Positions 11,101 through 22,922 of a stretch of DNA of 64,000 nt are shown piece by piece. The stretch spans positions 682,001-746,000 of the forward strand of contig NC_082423.1 of assembly GCF_004011695.2 (NCBI RefSeq). Direction: 5' to 3'. A model generated the notes under the pieces. It did not search any database. It worked only from the letters and a program-made list of their open reading frames with translations, and had not been told where the DNA came from. The position numbers and the translations under genes are program-made. The stretch's first letter is position 1. Each line of letters begins with the position of its first letter. This DNA comes from Ascochyta rabiei (lineage: Eukaryota; Ascomycota; Dothideomycetes; Pleosporales; Didymellaceae).

Positions 11101-12700
11101 CAGTTTAATTAGAAGAACTAGGTTCTAGCTAGTAATAAGTTAATATGCTAAGTATCCTATAGATTGTATAGAGATTCTGTTAGCTAAGAGCACTGTTAGG
11201 AGGTTATCTACCTATAACCCCTTAAGCTTTTTAAGTGTATTAATAATAGGTTTATGTCTACCCTCTACTTTTCCTATTACTTAAGGGTTGTGTGTAGATG
11301 CCTGTACCCTCTTAATCCTGTAGATTAAAGTAAGCCTCTTAACTACTTTAGTAAAGTCTAGTCTGCTGTTAACTATAAGTCTTCTTATAGTGCTCTACCT
11401 GCAGACAATGTCTTTATATAGGAACTTTGCTACTATTAATAACTTGTTGTTGTAAAGCGCCCTTACCTCTATCTACCTACTTAAGTATTCTCTAGCTGCA
11501 ACTAGGTACTAGAAGCCTCTGCCTATTAGCATATATATAATATTAATAGTAACTAACTCCTATAGTATATAGGAGTAGGTACTAGTTAGTATATCCTTTA
11601 TAATCTTAGTTGCTCTAAGTTAGCACTTCTTACACGTTGAGATTTTTCTCTTAAAACTCCTATATATGTTAAGCTAGTAGTATTATTAAGAGACTATAAA
11701 GAACACTACGTTTATACCCCTATAACTAATAGTTTAGTAGATGTCCTATATCACTACAGTTTAGATATCTACATTATTAACTACACGCCTAATAGCAATA
11801 TTCCTTAATGTTTTTTAGAATAAGTAGCTGTCCCTCTTAAAGAAGTTTATAGCTCTCTTCTTCTAGGCCCTGCACTCTTTCCTACTTAACCCAACTAGGG
11901 TCTTTAGGGAGTGTAGAAAAACAGCAATGTTCTCTAATTCCTAGGAGTATTCTTGTCTTAGAATCTAGGTAGTCCTTGTGTTAATCTGGTTACCTAACAC
12001 TACATTTGCTATTAGGTTTTTAATAAACTCTTTAACGTTAGATTTAGGTTTGTCTAGGTTCTTCTACCCCTCTAGCTTTAGGTATCTTAATAGTGTGTCT
12101 GTAACTACGTTCTTCTTTCCTGGTACATAGCGTATTTTAAAGTCCTAGAGTAGAATTACAGCAAGCCACCTGTTTATAACTAAGCCGAGAAGGTCTAATA
12201 ACAACCTGTTTAGCTAGGTAATTAATATTTAGGTATTAGTCTTAATAATAAAGTGTATACTATATAGCTACATCCTAAACTTCTTAAGTGCCTAAATAAC
12301 TACCTTACATTTAAGCTTTATTAAGTGCTACCTACTTTCTGCCTTAGACTAGACAGTGCTTTTAAACCTGTATAGGTGTTGTTTTCTGTCTAGGCCTATC
12401 TGTTTAAGGCATACTCCTGCGCCTTTATTACTTATATTAACTAAGAGAAATACTAAACTAGGATTTTTGTAAGATATTGTTATAAGTGCAGGTGCGTTAA
12501 TAATATGCTCTTTTAGGAGTAATATTAAGCTCTATTCTGCGTTGCCCTATCACCATACTGCGTTATTCTTTAATAACTAGAATAATAGCTTTACCTTTAA
12601 GGCAAATAAGGGTATCTAGATGCAGTAGTACACTACAATTCCTACAAACATCTAGACCTCCTTTAGGTTCTAACACTCTAGCTAATTTGTAATTTTGTTA
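8172..12700. other. E2 internal DNA, mostly unassigned
   Basis: AT-rich, stop-saturated sequence between P1 and the E2 RT remnant. The right part should hold E2 integrase on the minus strand by position, but I could not confirm its zinc or DDE motifs by eye. A 45-bp imperfect palindrome with AATTAGGAGTTAACTAGTAA lies at about 10313-10358 and has a partner with an inverted core at about 14743-14790. Confidence 0.35.
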
Positions 12701-12719
12701 ACTTTCTTTTATGCTAGAT

Positions 12720-13180
12720 ATTATCCTTCTGCTAAAACCTTATAGCTAACTACCCCTAATTAATTATGTCCCTAGTAGTATTTAAGTCCTAACACTGTAC
12801 TGCTAGCTCTTTCTACGTCTATAAGGACCCTGTCTAGTAACTAGATATGCTTAAGCATATATTGCCTAACACTAGGTAAAGCCTCCTTGATATTGTAATC
12901 TGTCTTTAGACTACTACTAGTAATATTATTAAGGAAAGGAAGTGTATCTAGCTAGTAATCCTTACAATCTTTGTTATAATTCTTTAGAAGACAGCTACTA
13001 AGTTAGTAGCCTCTTAAACTAGGGTATATAATTGTAAAAGGCTAATTAGCGTTATAACTGCTGTTATGTCTCTACTGTCTTTATACAGTGTTATTTAGTT
13101 ATAACTAGAGAAAAAGTCTATAAGTAATATAATCTTACAGCCAGCAAACCTCTTAGAGAACTTGTCTGTAGTTAGTAGGG
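12720..13180 (-). pseudogene. E2 pol remnant: reverse transcriptase
   Basis: Minus-strand reading gives, across stops, a D-F-F-S-x-Y-N-like block near 13120 and then TPIGLF-type and NS-V-type blocks. Further on (12781-12900) comes DYNIKEALPSVRQYMLKHI followed by LLDRVLIDVERAS and a GHN-LGVV-YKVLAEG block. The order matches the palm and thumb-side segments of fungal Ty3/gypsy RTs. No intact frame. Confidence 0.65.
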
Positions 13181-16100
13181 TTCCTATATCTTAAATAGAG
13201 ACCTTGTTTATATGCTAAGCATTATTAATAAAAATCTACTGTCTTTCTTAGACACTAAATGCTATAGGTCTCTGTATTAGCTGTTGCATTGTTAAGTATT
13301 CCTTGTTCTAACCTGTTGTTTAACATCTTAATAAGTTCTCCTTCTAGGCTTCTTGCAATAGGGAAGGTCTTAACCTGCTAAGCTTTGTGTAGGATTGTCC
13401 TGATTTAGTATAGAAGAGAAACCTCCTTCTAAATCTGCCTAGATTTAGAAAAAGTGAAAGCTATAGCTGCTTCTCTGTTTAGGATTATTTCGTTAAAGAG
13501 TGCTATCTCTACTAGGAGCAGAGTATTACCAAACTTCTAATCTCTTATTCTCTAGGGAGTAAGCCTTTTTCCTCTTAGGAAAGGGGCATATTGCCTTTTA
13601 AATAAGTAATTAAAAGGCCTAATGTTATGTAGTCTTAAACTAAGTATTAGCTGCTGTCGTTTATATGCAACTCTTTTCTAGTCTTTCTAACTAAGTTCTA
13701 TAGGTTTATTAGGTTATAGATTATTAACAGGCTAAACCTTCACCCCTACTTGTTTGTAGAGTGTGTTAACTTCTTAGTCTTTAACTATGTTATGCTGACC
13801 TCCTGCCCTTAATAATTGTAAGTTTATTTAGGATAGTAAGATAAGGAAGTCTTTATCCGCATGTACTTGCCTAGGGTCCCCTCCTTTAGAGATCTATTAG
13901 AGACTGCTAGTATTGTTCTGTGTAAAGATGAAACTATTTAGGCCTTTTAAGATTCCTAAATCTATAGTTGTACATAGGAAGTAGTAGTTTACTTCTACTA
14001 AGTAACAGAACTTTAGTGTTGTTAGGTCTTTACTAGTATTAGAACATCCCAACCTAATTAAGGAGTTCCTCTAACTTTTCCTTTATCCTAGTTATGCTTA
14101 ACTAGGGTAGAGCAGTAAGGAGATAGGTCTAATGTAATAAAGGTAGCGTTCCTTCTGCTATTATTAGACATAATAGAGTATATAGTTCTTCTAAAGACGT
14201 TATATTAAATAGCTAGTCTTACTAATAAGCACTATAGTGTTCTAAGGATAACTAATCTTGTTAGATTCCTTATAAGTCTAAAGTGCGTTAAGGTTCTAAC
14301 TTCTCTAATCTGGACTGGGACATTCTACAACGTTCGAACAAATAGATCTATGCTACTATTAGCTGTAATAACGCCTTACCCTTTTTCTATTAGGTGTGTT
14401 ATTTCTTTGTACACTATTCCTAGCGCTTAAGAAGCACTAAACCTTATTAAATTTATCTAAGCTCTAGTGTTAATTAAGCAGCTAACTGCATGTAACCTAA
14501 TATAAGCCTAGCATGTTAGTAAATCTTAGTGTACTAGCTTCTCTAACCTAGTAGTTTCTATAGTTTTAGCTAGCTTATTTAGAGGATCTTTATTGTTCTA
14601 TGTATTGCTGTGTGCTTCTACTTAGTAGCTCCTGTAAGCATTCCTCTCTAACCTAACGTTAAAGCATTAACCCCTACTGTTCTTAATTACAGGGTAATTT
14701 TTGCTAAACTTAGCGCTAGTGCAGACCCTTATAATTTCTAGCTAATTAGCAGTTAACTAGTAAGACCTGTTAACTCCTAATTAGTTAGAACCTCTGCCCC
14801 CTAGGATTACTACGTTAACGCTCCTGCTAACTATTTAGTTAGAGTCTAACTCCTTTATAAGCTTCTGGAACATTGCTTAGATATAACCCTAGGAGACTAA
14901 GTCTCTAATAGTGATCCCCTGTACCTCTTAACAAAGAATTGCAGTTAGAATCTTGTTTTTAGATAGTTTAAGTAGGTCCGCTATTCTATTGTCTAAGCTA
15001 GTTATTAAATACTTCCTCTTTTACTAATTTAATAGTAGAATAGTTTCTAATACTCTCTCTTATGTTAGCAGTTTAATAATAGCATACAGCTAACTGTAAG
15101 GTTAACTAGTAACAGGTATTATTTATTTGCTCTCTATTAGTAAGGGGCTTAACCCTAATAAGTCTTGAATATCTGCTACTAACTTATCTCTAGTATTATT
15201 ATATGCTTGCTTAACTGTAGCTTATTAAAACGTTAAAGGCCTTTCTTTCCTAACTGCAGCTCTCTAAGCTCTTTCTAGAACAGTATTAACTTAGTGGTTG
15301 CGTGCCTTATCTAACCTAGTTACTGTGTTTAAGGAGGAGCTATTTTTAACGTTATATGCACCTAGTATAATATCCCTGTTATTAATATAATTTAGACTAT
15401 AAACTTTGTAATAGTTATTGTTAAGGATTTAGAAGTTCTAAAAAGAGTGTAATAACTTATAGTCTAGCTTGTAATTATCTATTATAGTTAGTGCGCTGAC
15501 ACTTCTAATAACCTTTCCCTGTACGTCTAGGCCTGGCCTAGATCTATATATTACTCCTCTAGGCCTAGAGTCTATACCTTTAAATAGATTAGGCTTAACT
15601 GCAGAGGCTAGCTAGTCTAAGACATCTTATAAAACTTTAAAGTACTCTTAAATCTTTTATCTTAACTAATTAAGTTAATAAGTAGGCAGGACAGATCCTT
15701 AGATAGGTTTAATTTAATAGTAAGTAGGGCTAAAGTAGTATCTACGTTAACTGTCTTAGTTAAGTTAAAAACTGCACTACCCTATACAGGTAAGTGCTCT
15801 GTATAATTTATACTTATAGGCTTAGTAGTTTAGCTCTCTACATATATTGTAAGAGTTACTATACTCTCTTCCTTAGGAGTAGTTTACTTCTTATCTTAGG
15901 TTAATGTTCCTAGGTGCGTTAGTGATGTAAAAGCTATTATTCCTTTCCTAGGTAGCACTAGCTCTAGTTGCTTAAGAAATAAAGTAAGCGTAATTAGTAG
16001 GAGACTAGAGGATCTCTCTTATCTAATTATTAGAGTTTATAAGGGTGCTAACCTTAGCTAGGGATAGCTTCTATCCGCCTATTGCCTAGACAAGCTCTTT

Positions 16101-17168
16101 AACATCTTTATCGACACTAGGAGGTAGAGGTGTTTTACTCTTACTACCCTAACTAGCTAGTTAATCCTTAGCCTAGGTAATAATAGATTTAGCGTTAATT
16201 AGCTCCTTAGTGCTGTTTATAAGGCGCTAGGTTTCCTTAGTATATTTATTATCTCTTCTAAGCGCTAATTTCGTTAAGCCTTAGCGCTACTTATATACCC
16301 TTTTTATATAATTATAGATATTATTAGGTATAAATAAAGATTAATCCTTTCTATCTAGCCTGTTTTGCATATTACAAAGGGTAAGATCTTTATTAACCTT
16401 TAGCAGTCCTAAGAAGAAGTAGTATCCTTCCTTAGAGGTTAGAATTTAATTATTCTTCTAATATGTATTACTATAGACTATAAAGTTAGTATAGTAGTGT
16501 AATAGTCTAGGGAAGGCTTAAGAGGTTTCTTTAATATAGGCTTTAAGGAACGCTTAATTACCTATGCGTTAAGCAGTGTCCTAGTCTTTCTAGTAATCCT
16601 TTATAGCAATCTAAAGCTTAACCTAATTATCTTAAGCATATAGTTTTAGGCGTTTAATAAACCTCCTACAGAAATTATAGCAGTAGTTAGGGAGGACCCT
16701 AACCTTCTACTTATTACTTAACCCTCTGTTTTCTGCTATGTGGTTATAGTTAATAAGGAACTCTATAACCTCCTTTCTATTAAAGGATAGTTAGATAGAC
16801 CTTCCCTTTATTAGAACAACTACCTAATAGCTGTTTCCTGTTAGGGAAGACAGTGTCTCTATAGAGTCTAAAGGGTTGTCTATAGTAGTGTATATTAATC
16901 CTTAGTAGTCTGTTATGTTAAATAGATAATAATTTCTTGTAATTAAAGTAATCTTAATTACTCTATCTGTAGGAGCAGCTTAGTACCTGTCCTTTATGTT
17001 CCTTTAGTCCTAAGGAATAGGGCTAAGTAGAACTGTGCAGATAATATATATAATAAGCATTAGAAATTAGACTAAGATAGTCCCTTAGCTAAGGCTTTTC
17101 TAGGATAACTAGATGCCTGCCTTATTTTAAGCTTATTTTTCTTATTTTTTAAATAATAGGTCTGATGG

Positions 17169-17320
17169 TAACGTCCTAGTCCAGAATTAACAGGATAATT
17201 CCTAGGCCGTGCCCCAGCCTTCAGAGTAGCAGATATTTAGATAATAACGTTCTAGTCTAGAGTTAACAGGATAATTGCTAAACTATACCCTAGCCTTTAG
17301 AGTAGCAGAATTTTAATGTT
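17169..17320. repeat. Two tandem 76-bp units in the E2 leader
   Basis: TAACGTCCTAGTCCAGAATTAACAGG-type sequence at 17169 recurs at 17245 with C/T and G/A differences (both units contain TTAACAGGATAATT and end near AGAGTAGCAGA). They sit just inside the 5' LTR of E2, where leader or packaging sequence would lie. Confidence 0.6.
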
Positions 17321-17357
17321 GCCTACTATACTGTGCCCTCTAGTTAGGTTACTATTT

Positions 17358-17612
17358 TGTTCTAGTATAAGTATTAAAGCATCTTGTTAGCAGGCACATT
17401 AGGAAGGATACTTATTATTATTATTGTTAAGGGTTAAAGAGATAGGTAATACGGTAGTTAAATTCTATAAGTAAGTGTTTCTAGTTATTGTTGTAGGTGT
17501 TGTACCTTAACAGTTCCTGTTAAGGTCTCTTATACCCTTCTGCCGGCCAGATTACGTACACTAGCTAAGCATCCTAGTTCTTACTAAGGCAGTTACTGTG
17601 TGCACCGGCACA
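17358..17612 (-). repeat. E2 LTR, right copy (5' LTR)
   Basis: 255 bp, the less mutated partner of 3301-3555, ending GTGTGCACCGGCACA. GTAT follows, matching the bases before 3301. On the minus strand it is followed by AAATAGTAACCTAACTA, the expected place of the primer-binding site; the tRNA was not identified. Confidence 0.9.
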
Positions 17613-19931
17613 GTATAGGGATACACTTCTAGGCTTACTAAGGAATACCTTAAGCCCTAATACTTGTCTTATAATTTAGATTATTTTTTCAATATTAAGG
17701 AAATAATTACGCTTCTCTACTCTTATTTTATTATTAGAAACAAGAAAGCTAAGAGTTAGGCTGTGTTTAACTGCCTATAAAGAGGAAAGGATAATACATT
17801 TCTAACTTTTCAAGTATAATTCCTAAGTTCTGCTATTTAAGGATAAGTACCTAAGTTAGATTAGTTTTACTACTTATAGATAAAGATTACTCTAGCCCTC
17901 TAGAGTCTATATCTAGAATTTAAAAGATAGTAGAAAAACCTATTTAAACTTATAGTAGAGCACTTAACAGCATATAATATAGAAAGAAAGCAGAACCCTA
18001 TCTATACCCTACCTAACACTACCCTATCTTAGACCTAACCCTAAACAGTTAATATTTAGCCTTATTCTAATAACCTACTTCTAAACTAACCTACCCCTAG
18101 CATTTAGAAGCCTTTAACATCTACTCTACCTCTACCTAGGAGTACCCCCTAAGCCACACCTGTAAGAGAGCTAACTCTAGGCAATTATTATAACTGTAGT
18201 AAGACAGGTTATTTTATAAAAGATTGCACTAGTTCTTAAATTTAAGAAATCTAAGTAGATACCAAAAATTATGTTAATACTAAAGAAGACTTTAAAGAGG
18301 ACCTAATACCTAAGGGAAACAGTTCTGCCTAAGAGGATAACCTTACCTAGGCCTATATTAATATAACCTATCTAACCTCTCCTTTCCTTATTTATTTAGT
18401 AGACCCTATTTTCTTAATTCTTCTATTCTATTAAACTAAGGGCTAGGCGTATAACTTAACTCCTTAGTTAATACTAGTGCCTAAGGATTTTTATTCCTAG
18501 ACCCTAAAATTACTTCTTTAGTCTCTTAAGCGCTTAGGATTTCTATTAAAGGATTCTAAGACTAAAATATAACTCTAGTAAACTAGTATATATAGCTATA
18601 TCTAATAAGTAATAGGTATAAGATCTATAACTACCCCTTTATTATTATTAACCTGTAATCTTAAGATAATATTATTAGTATAAAATAATTAAAATCTTTT
18701 AAGCTATAGCTTTAAGCAGAATAGACTTAGCTTATATAGCTAGTAACGTATCCTTAGTTATATAACCCTGCCCCTCTATTATTAATAACTCTTAACTACT
18801 CTACACCTTAAGCCTACGTCTTATAGGACATATAATACAGAGATTACTTATAGAATAAAGAGGAATATTATTAGACCTAAAGCCTAAACTATTCTATCTA
18901 TTATGTTAGAGGGAATTCACAATTACTAAAAGCTTAAACCTTAGCATTAGCCTAGACCTAAAAAGCTGCTAACAAACTTCTAACCTAAGCTGCAAATGTT
19001 TTTACAACCTCTACAAACTGCTTTTACTTTTCTATAAAAAACTATAGAATAAAATCTTTACTACTAGTCTATATAAGATTAACTGCCTTATTAATAACTA
19101 TCTTTACCTAGACAATCTAGAAAACGCCTACCTCCTAAAAGAGCAATTACTAGAGAAATACGCCTAATATAATAATATATTTAGCAAAATGGAGTTTAAA
19201 CACCTTCTAGAACACTACCCTTATAACTATAAAATCATCTTAGAAAGATAATTACTAAATTCCTACTTGCCCTTATATAAGTAAAATCTTAAAGAACTTA
19301 AGGCTAGTAAGAAGTTTATATAAGATTAACTTAAATATAGTTAGATTAAATACAGTTAGAGCCCTTCTATGTTACTAATACCCTATGTTTATAAGCCTAA
19401 TAGAAGTCTGCGCATTTGCATGAACTACTGCAATGTTAATACTCTAACTAGGAAAGACTTCTATCTAATACTGCGCATAAATAAGCTACTTACCTAACCT
19501 TTAAAATCTAAGATCTTTACTAAGTTTAATTTCTAAAACGCCTTTAACAGAATTTGTATAGACCCTACGTTAGAGAAATATACTATGTTTTATACCTGTT
19601 ATAGCAGTTATAAGTGTAAGGTTCTACTATTTAGATTATATAATAGACTAGCTACGTACTAATAATATATAAATAACATTCTTATTAAATACCTTAATAA
19701 CTTCTGTATTACGTACCTAGATAACATCCTTATCTACTCTAAAGATCTAGCTGCACATAAGCGCTACGTTAAATTAGTATTAGAACATCTCTAATTAGCT
19801 AGACTACAAGTAGACATTAAGAAAAGCAAGTTCTATGTTACTTGTACCAAATACCTAGGATATATCCTAACTAACAAGGGAATTAAAGTAGACTCTAAGA
19901 AAGTATAAGCCCTAAGAAATTAGACCCCTCC
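17613..19931 (+). pseudogene. E1 gag, protease and first half of reverse transcriptase (broken)
   Basis: Continues E1 after the E2 insertion. A zinc knuckle reads YYNCSKTGYFIKDC at 18184-18228, a CX2CX4HX4C pattern with the first Cys and the His changed to Tyr, as RIP would do. From about 19385 an RT reads YVYKPNRSLRICMNYCNV and NTLTRKDFY. The catalytic motif at 19714-19740 is YLDNILIYS (DD changed to DN), then KYLGYILTNKGIKVDSKKV, stopping at 19931 in an RNWTPP-like block. The frame continues on the minus strand at 27367. Confidence 0.8.
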
Positions 19932-20035
19932 TGTCACGGGTATTCATACTGTTCGAACCCCAGTCAATCCATCTGATGGATTACTGTACCTTTTTGGTCC
20001 GTGTGGCTCAGGTGGGTTCGAGCCGAGCCCTTACA
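19932..20035 (+). mobile_element. X: 104-bp un-RIPed LTR-like element at the left inversion junction
   Basis: Starts TGTCACGGGTATTC and ends CCCTTACA; GC-rich with no RIP. The same 104 bases recur identically at 27368-27471. GTGTT follows at 20036-20040, and the complement AACAC follows Y at 27527-27531, so one copy once sat in E3 with a GTGTT duplication. A TG...CA outline and 5-bp duplication fit a solo LTR or miniature LTR element. TGGCTCAGGTGG and GGTTCGAGCC resemble tRNA A and B boxes but overlap too closely for a normal promoter. Confidence 0.75.
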
Positions 20036-20040
20036 GTGTT

Positions 20041-22440
20041 AGACATTTAAGGTGTATACAACCTTATACATATAAAGAAAGAAAAAGAATAAAAAATAGT
20101 ATTTAAGACGTAATATAGACTCTATAAGTACCTAGTTATACTGTTTAGTCTAATAAACACACTAGCAACATGCTAGAAGTTAATTAATAACATCCTAAGA
20201 GTATACCTTAACAGAACTGTAGTAGTATACCTAGATAATATCTTAGTGTACTTAAAGACACTAGAAGAGCATAAATAATATGGTACAGAAGTGCTAAAAT
20301 GCCTAAGGCAGACAGACCTATAACTTAAACCTAAGAAGTGTAAATAGTATAAGAAGGAAGTTAAATTTCTAGGGTATATTATAGGACGATATAGAGTTAA
20401 GATTAGTCTAATAAAAGTAGAAGTAGTTAAGACTTAGCAGACGCTAAAAAAAGTTAAACAGATCTAATAATTCTTAGGATTTATTAACTTTAACTAACGC
20501 TTTATTAAGGACTACTCTAAGATTGTAATTCTGCTAACAAAGCTTACGCAGAAGGATACACTATTTAAGTAGGGACAAGAACAGAATAATATATTTAAGG
20601 TACTTAAGTAAGCCTATATTACACCTTCTAGATTATTTATATTTTATAGTAGTAAACTAATGCGTATAGAGACTAACGCCTTAGATCTTATATTAGGCGC
20701 ATATATTATATAAGAAAAGGATAGACTATAGCACTCTAGAGTGCTAACTTATATAAGTTCTTAGGACCTAAAGAACTCTATAATGTGCATAATAAAGAAT
20801 TACTTATAATTATATTAGCCCTAGAACATTAGCAACTATATGCAGAAAGCTGCTTAGAACTTACTATCTACACTAACTATAAGAACCTAGTATACTTTAC
20901 TACTACTAAGGTTATAAATTAGCAATAAGTATGTTAGTCTAGGATACTTAGATATTATAAATTTAAGATATTGTATACACTAGGCAAAGATAATAGTAGA
21001 GCTAATACGCTTAGCAGACAATATAACCTTACTAGAGAAAAGACAATAAACTAGTTTATAGTACTAGGAATTAATAATAATAGGTTACTTAGACTATTGC
21101 AGTAACTGGATAATATAATGCAAATTAAAAATAAACAGCGTATTACATTAGACGTACTAGAGGAACTTTAGAACAAAATTATAGCTAATTACTATAATGA
21201 CCTACTACACAGACACCCTAGAATTACACGCATAATAGAACTTATTAAGTAATACTATAAGTTTAGTAATATAAAGTACAAGGCTACCAGATATATTAAG
21301 AACTATATTAACAGTTAGTATAATAAAAACGGTACACACGTAAAATACAGAGAAATGCAGGCAATAGAGCTGCCTACAGCACTATAGACAAATATTACAA
21401 TAGACTTTATTACACAGCTACCTATCTTAAGAGACCCTATAACTAGATATAACTACAACTTAATCTTTATTATAGTTAACAGATTTACCAAGTACACTAA
21501 GATAATACCTTTTTAATATAGCTATACTGCAGAGCAGCTTATATAAGTGTTCCTAGATTAACACATAAGGTATTATAGTATACTAGAATTAATTATTAGT
21601 AAATAAGATAAGCTCCTTACGTTAAATTATTAGACTACGCTCTTAGCAGCTATAGGTACTAAGAAGAAGCTTTTAACAGCCTATTATCTATAGATAGATA
21701 GATAGACTAAAAGAATAAATTAGACTATAGAAACATACCTATAGATATACAGCAACTAGCAGCAAGATAACTAGGTTTTGCTGTTACCTATAGCACAAAT
21801 TGCATACAACAACAAATTGTTAGAAGTAATAGGAAAATTACTGTTCTTCCTAAATTATAGGATGCACCTAAATCTCTTTACTAGAAGTCTAGACACACTA
21901 ATTTAGACTAAATTAGTAATATCCTTAGTAGTAACACTAAAAGAAGTGAATAAGAAAGCACTAGAAAACATTAGTAAGGCTTAAGAACAAGCAATCCTAT
22001 ATATTAACTAGAAAAGAAAAATAGCACCTTAGCTAAAAGAGGGGGATAAAGTCTATCTCCTTACAAAAAACCTTTAAACATAAAGACTAACAAAAAAACT
22101 AGACTACGTTAAAGTTAGACCCTTTTTTATTTTAAAGCAGATAAGCCTAGTTAACTATAGACTGAATCTGCTAAAGGATGTAAAGATCTATCTAGTGTTC
22201 TACATATTGCTATTAGAACTAGCTAACTCTAGAACGCCTATCTAGAAGAACTTCTATTACTAAGCGAATAGTAAAGATAAATAGGAAGTTAAAAAAATAG
22301 TAATATATAAGGGAAATAGTAATTAACAAAGGTACCTAGTTAAATAGTTAGGATACCTAGACTAAGAAAATATATAGGAACCACCTGCGCACTATATAAG
22401 CTACTGCTAATAAGTATATAAGTACTTTAATTTACTACAG
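20041..22440 (+). pseudogene. E3 pol remnant: RT, RNase H, integrase, chromodomain
   Basis: Read across stops: YLDNILVYL at 20228-20254 (RT catalytic motif, DD to DN), KEVKFLGYIIG, an RNase H-like region near 20640-20900, an HHCC-type zinc region with HRHPRITRIIELI near 21200, then the integrase core (ITIDFITQLP, later TAYYL-ID and DNWVLLLPIAQIAYN) at 21400-21820. The end at 22280-22430 reads RYLVK-LGYLD and EPPAHYISYC, a chromodomain as in chromoviruses. Stops throughout; no function. Confidence 0.82.
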
Positions 22441-22922
22441 ACTCTTAATTAAACTAAGAGTATTCTAGGTAGCCAGCGAGGCATATATACTAATAGACGC
22501 TGCAGAACAGTTAGGATTAACTTCCTAAGCTAGGTCTAGCTTGCTAGCCTTAACTATTCTATTTGCTAAATACAGCGCCTTTTACTGCGCGCGCTTATTT
22601 GCCTATTTTAGGATTTTCTTATTATGCAACAATTGCGCAATTACAGTTATAAGGAGTAACTTGTCTACTTCTACGTTTTTCTTATACTCCTTATAAGTCC
22701 TATCTAATAATACCTAAGATATATTTATATATAGCTTGCTAGCCTTTATACACTTAGCACACTTTAGACCTTTTAGACTACCTAGTATAACATAGTACTT
22801 GTAGCTACTAAAGAAATAATAATTATAAGGGACTTTAGCAGGTGTATTAGGTTAACAGATTTCTAATATAAGACAGATGTTGTAGGCGTATAAGGACATC
22901 TTAACTTACAGGTTACTAGATA

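Larger units (their letters stand above)
3301..17612 (-). mobile_element. E2: Ty3/gypsy LTR retrotransposon, RIPed, inserted in E1 gag
   Basis: Two co-linear 255-bp LTRs at 3301-3555 and 17358-17612 match with no indel. The element runs on the minus strand: the purine tract AAGGGGGGGAGGTT (reverse complement of 3556-3569) touches the left LTR, and RT remnants read right to left near 12.7-13.2 kb. GTAT at 3297-3300 and 17613-17616 fits a 4-bp target duplication (5 bp, AGTAT, if the last LTR base is counted in). At 14.3 kb it is long for a gypsy element. P1 (1.9 kb) and the G-rich foldback (1.1 kb) explain part of the excess; about 4 kb between P1 and pol is unassigned. Confidence 0.85.
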
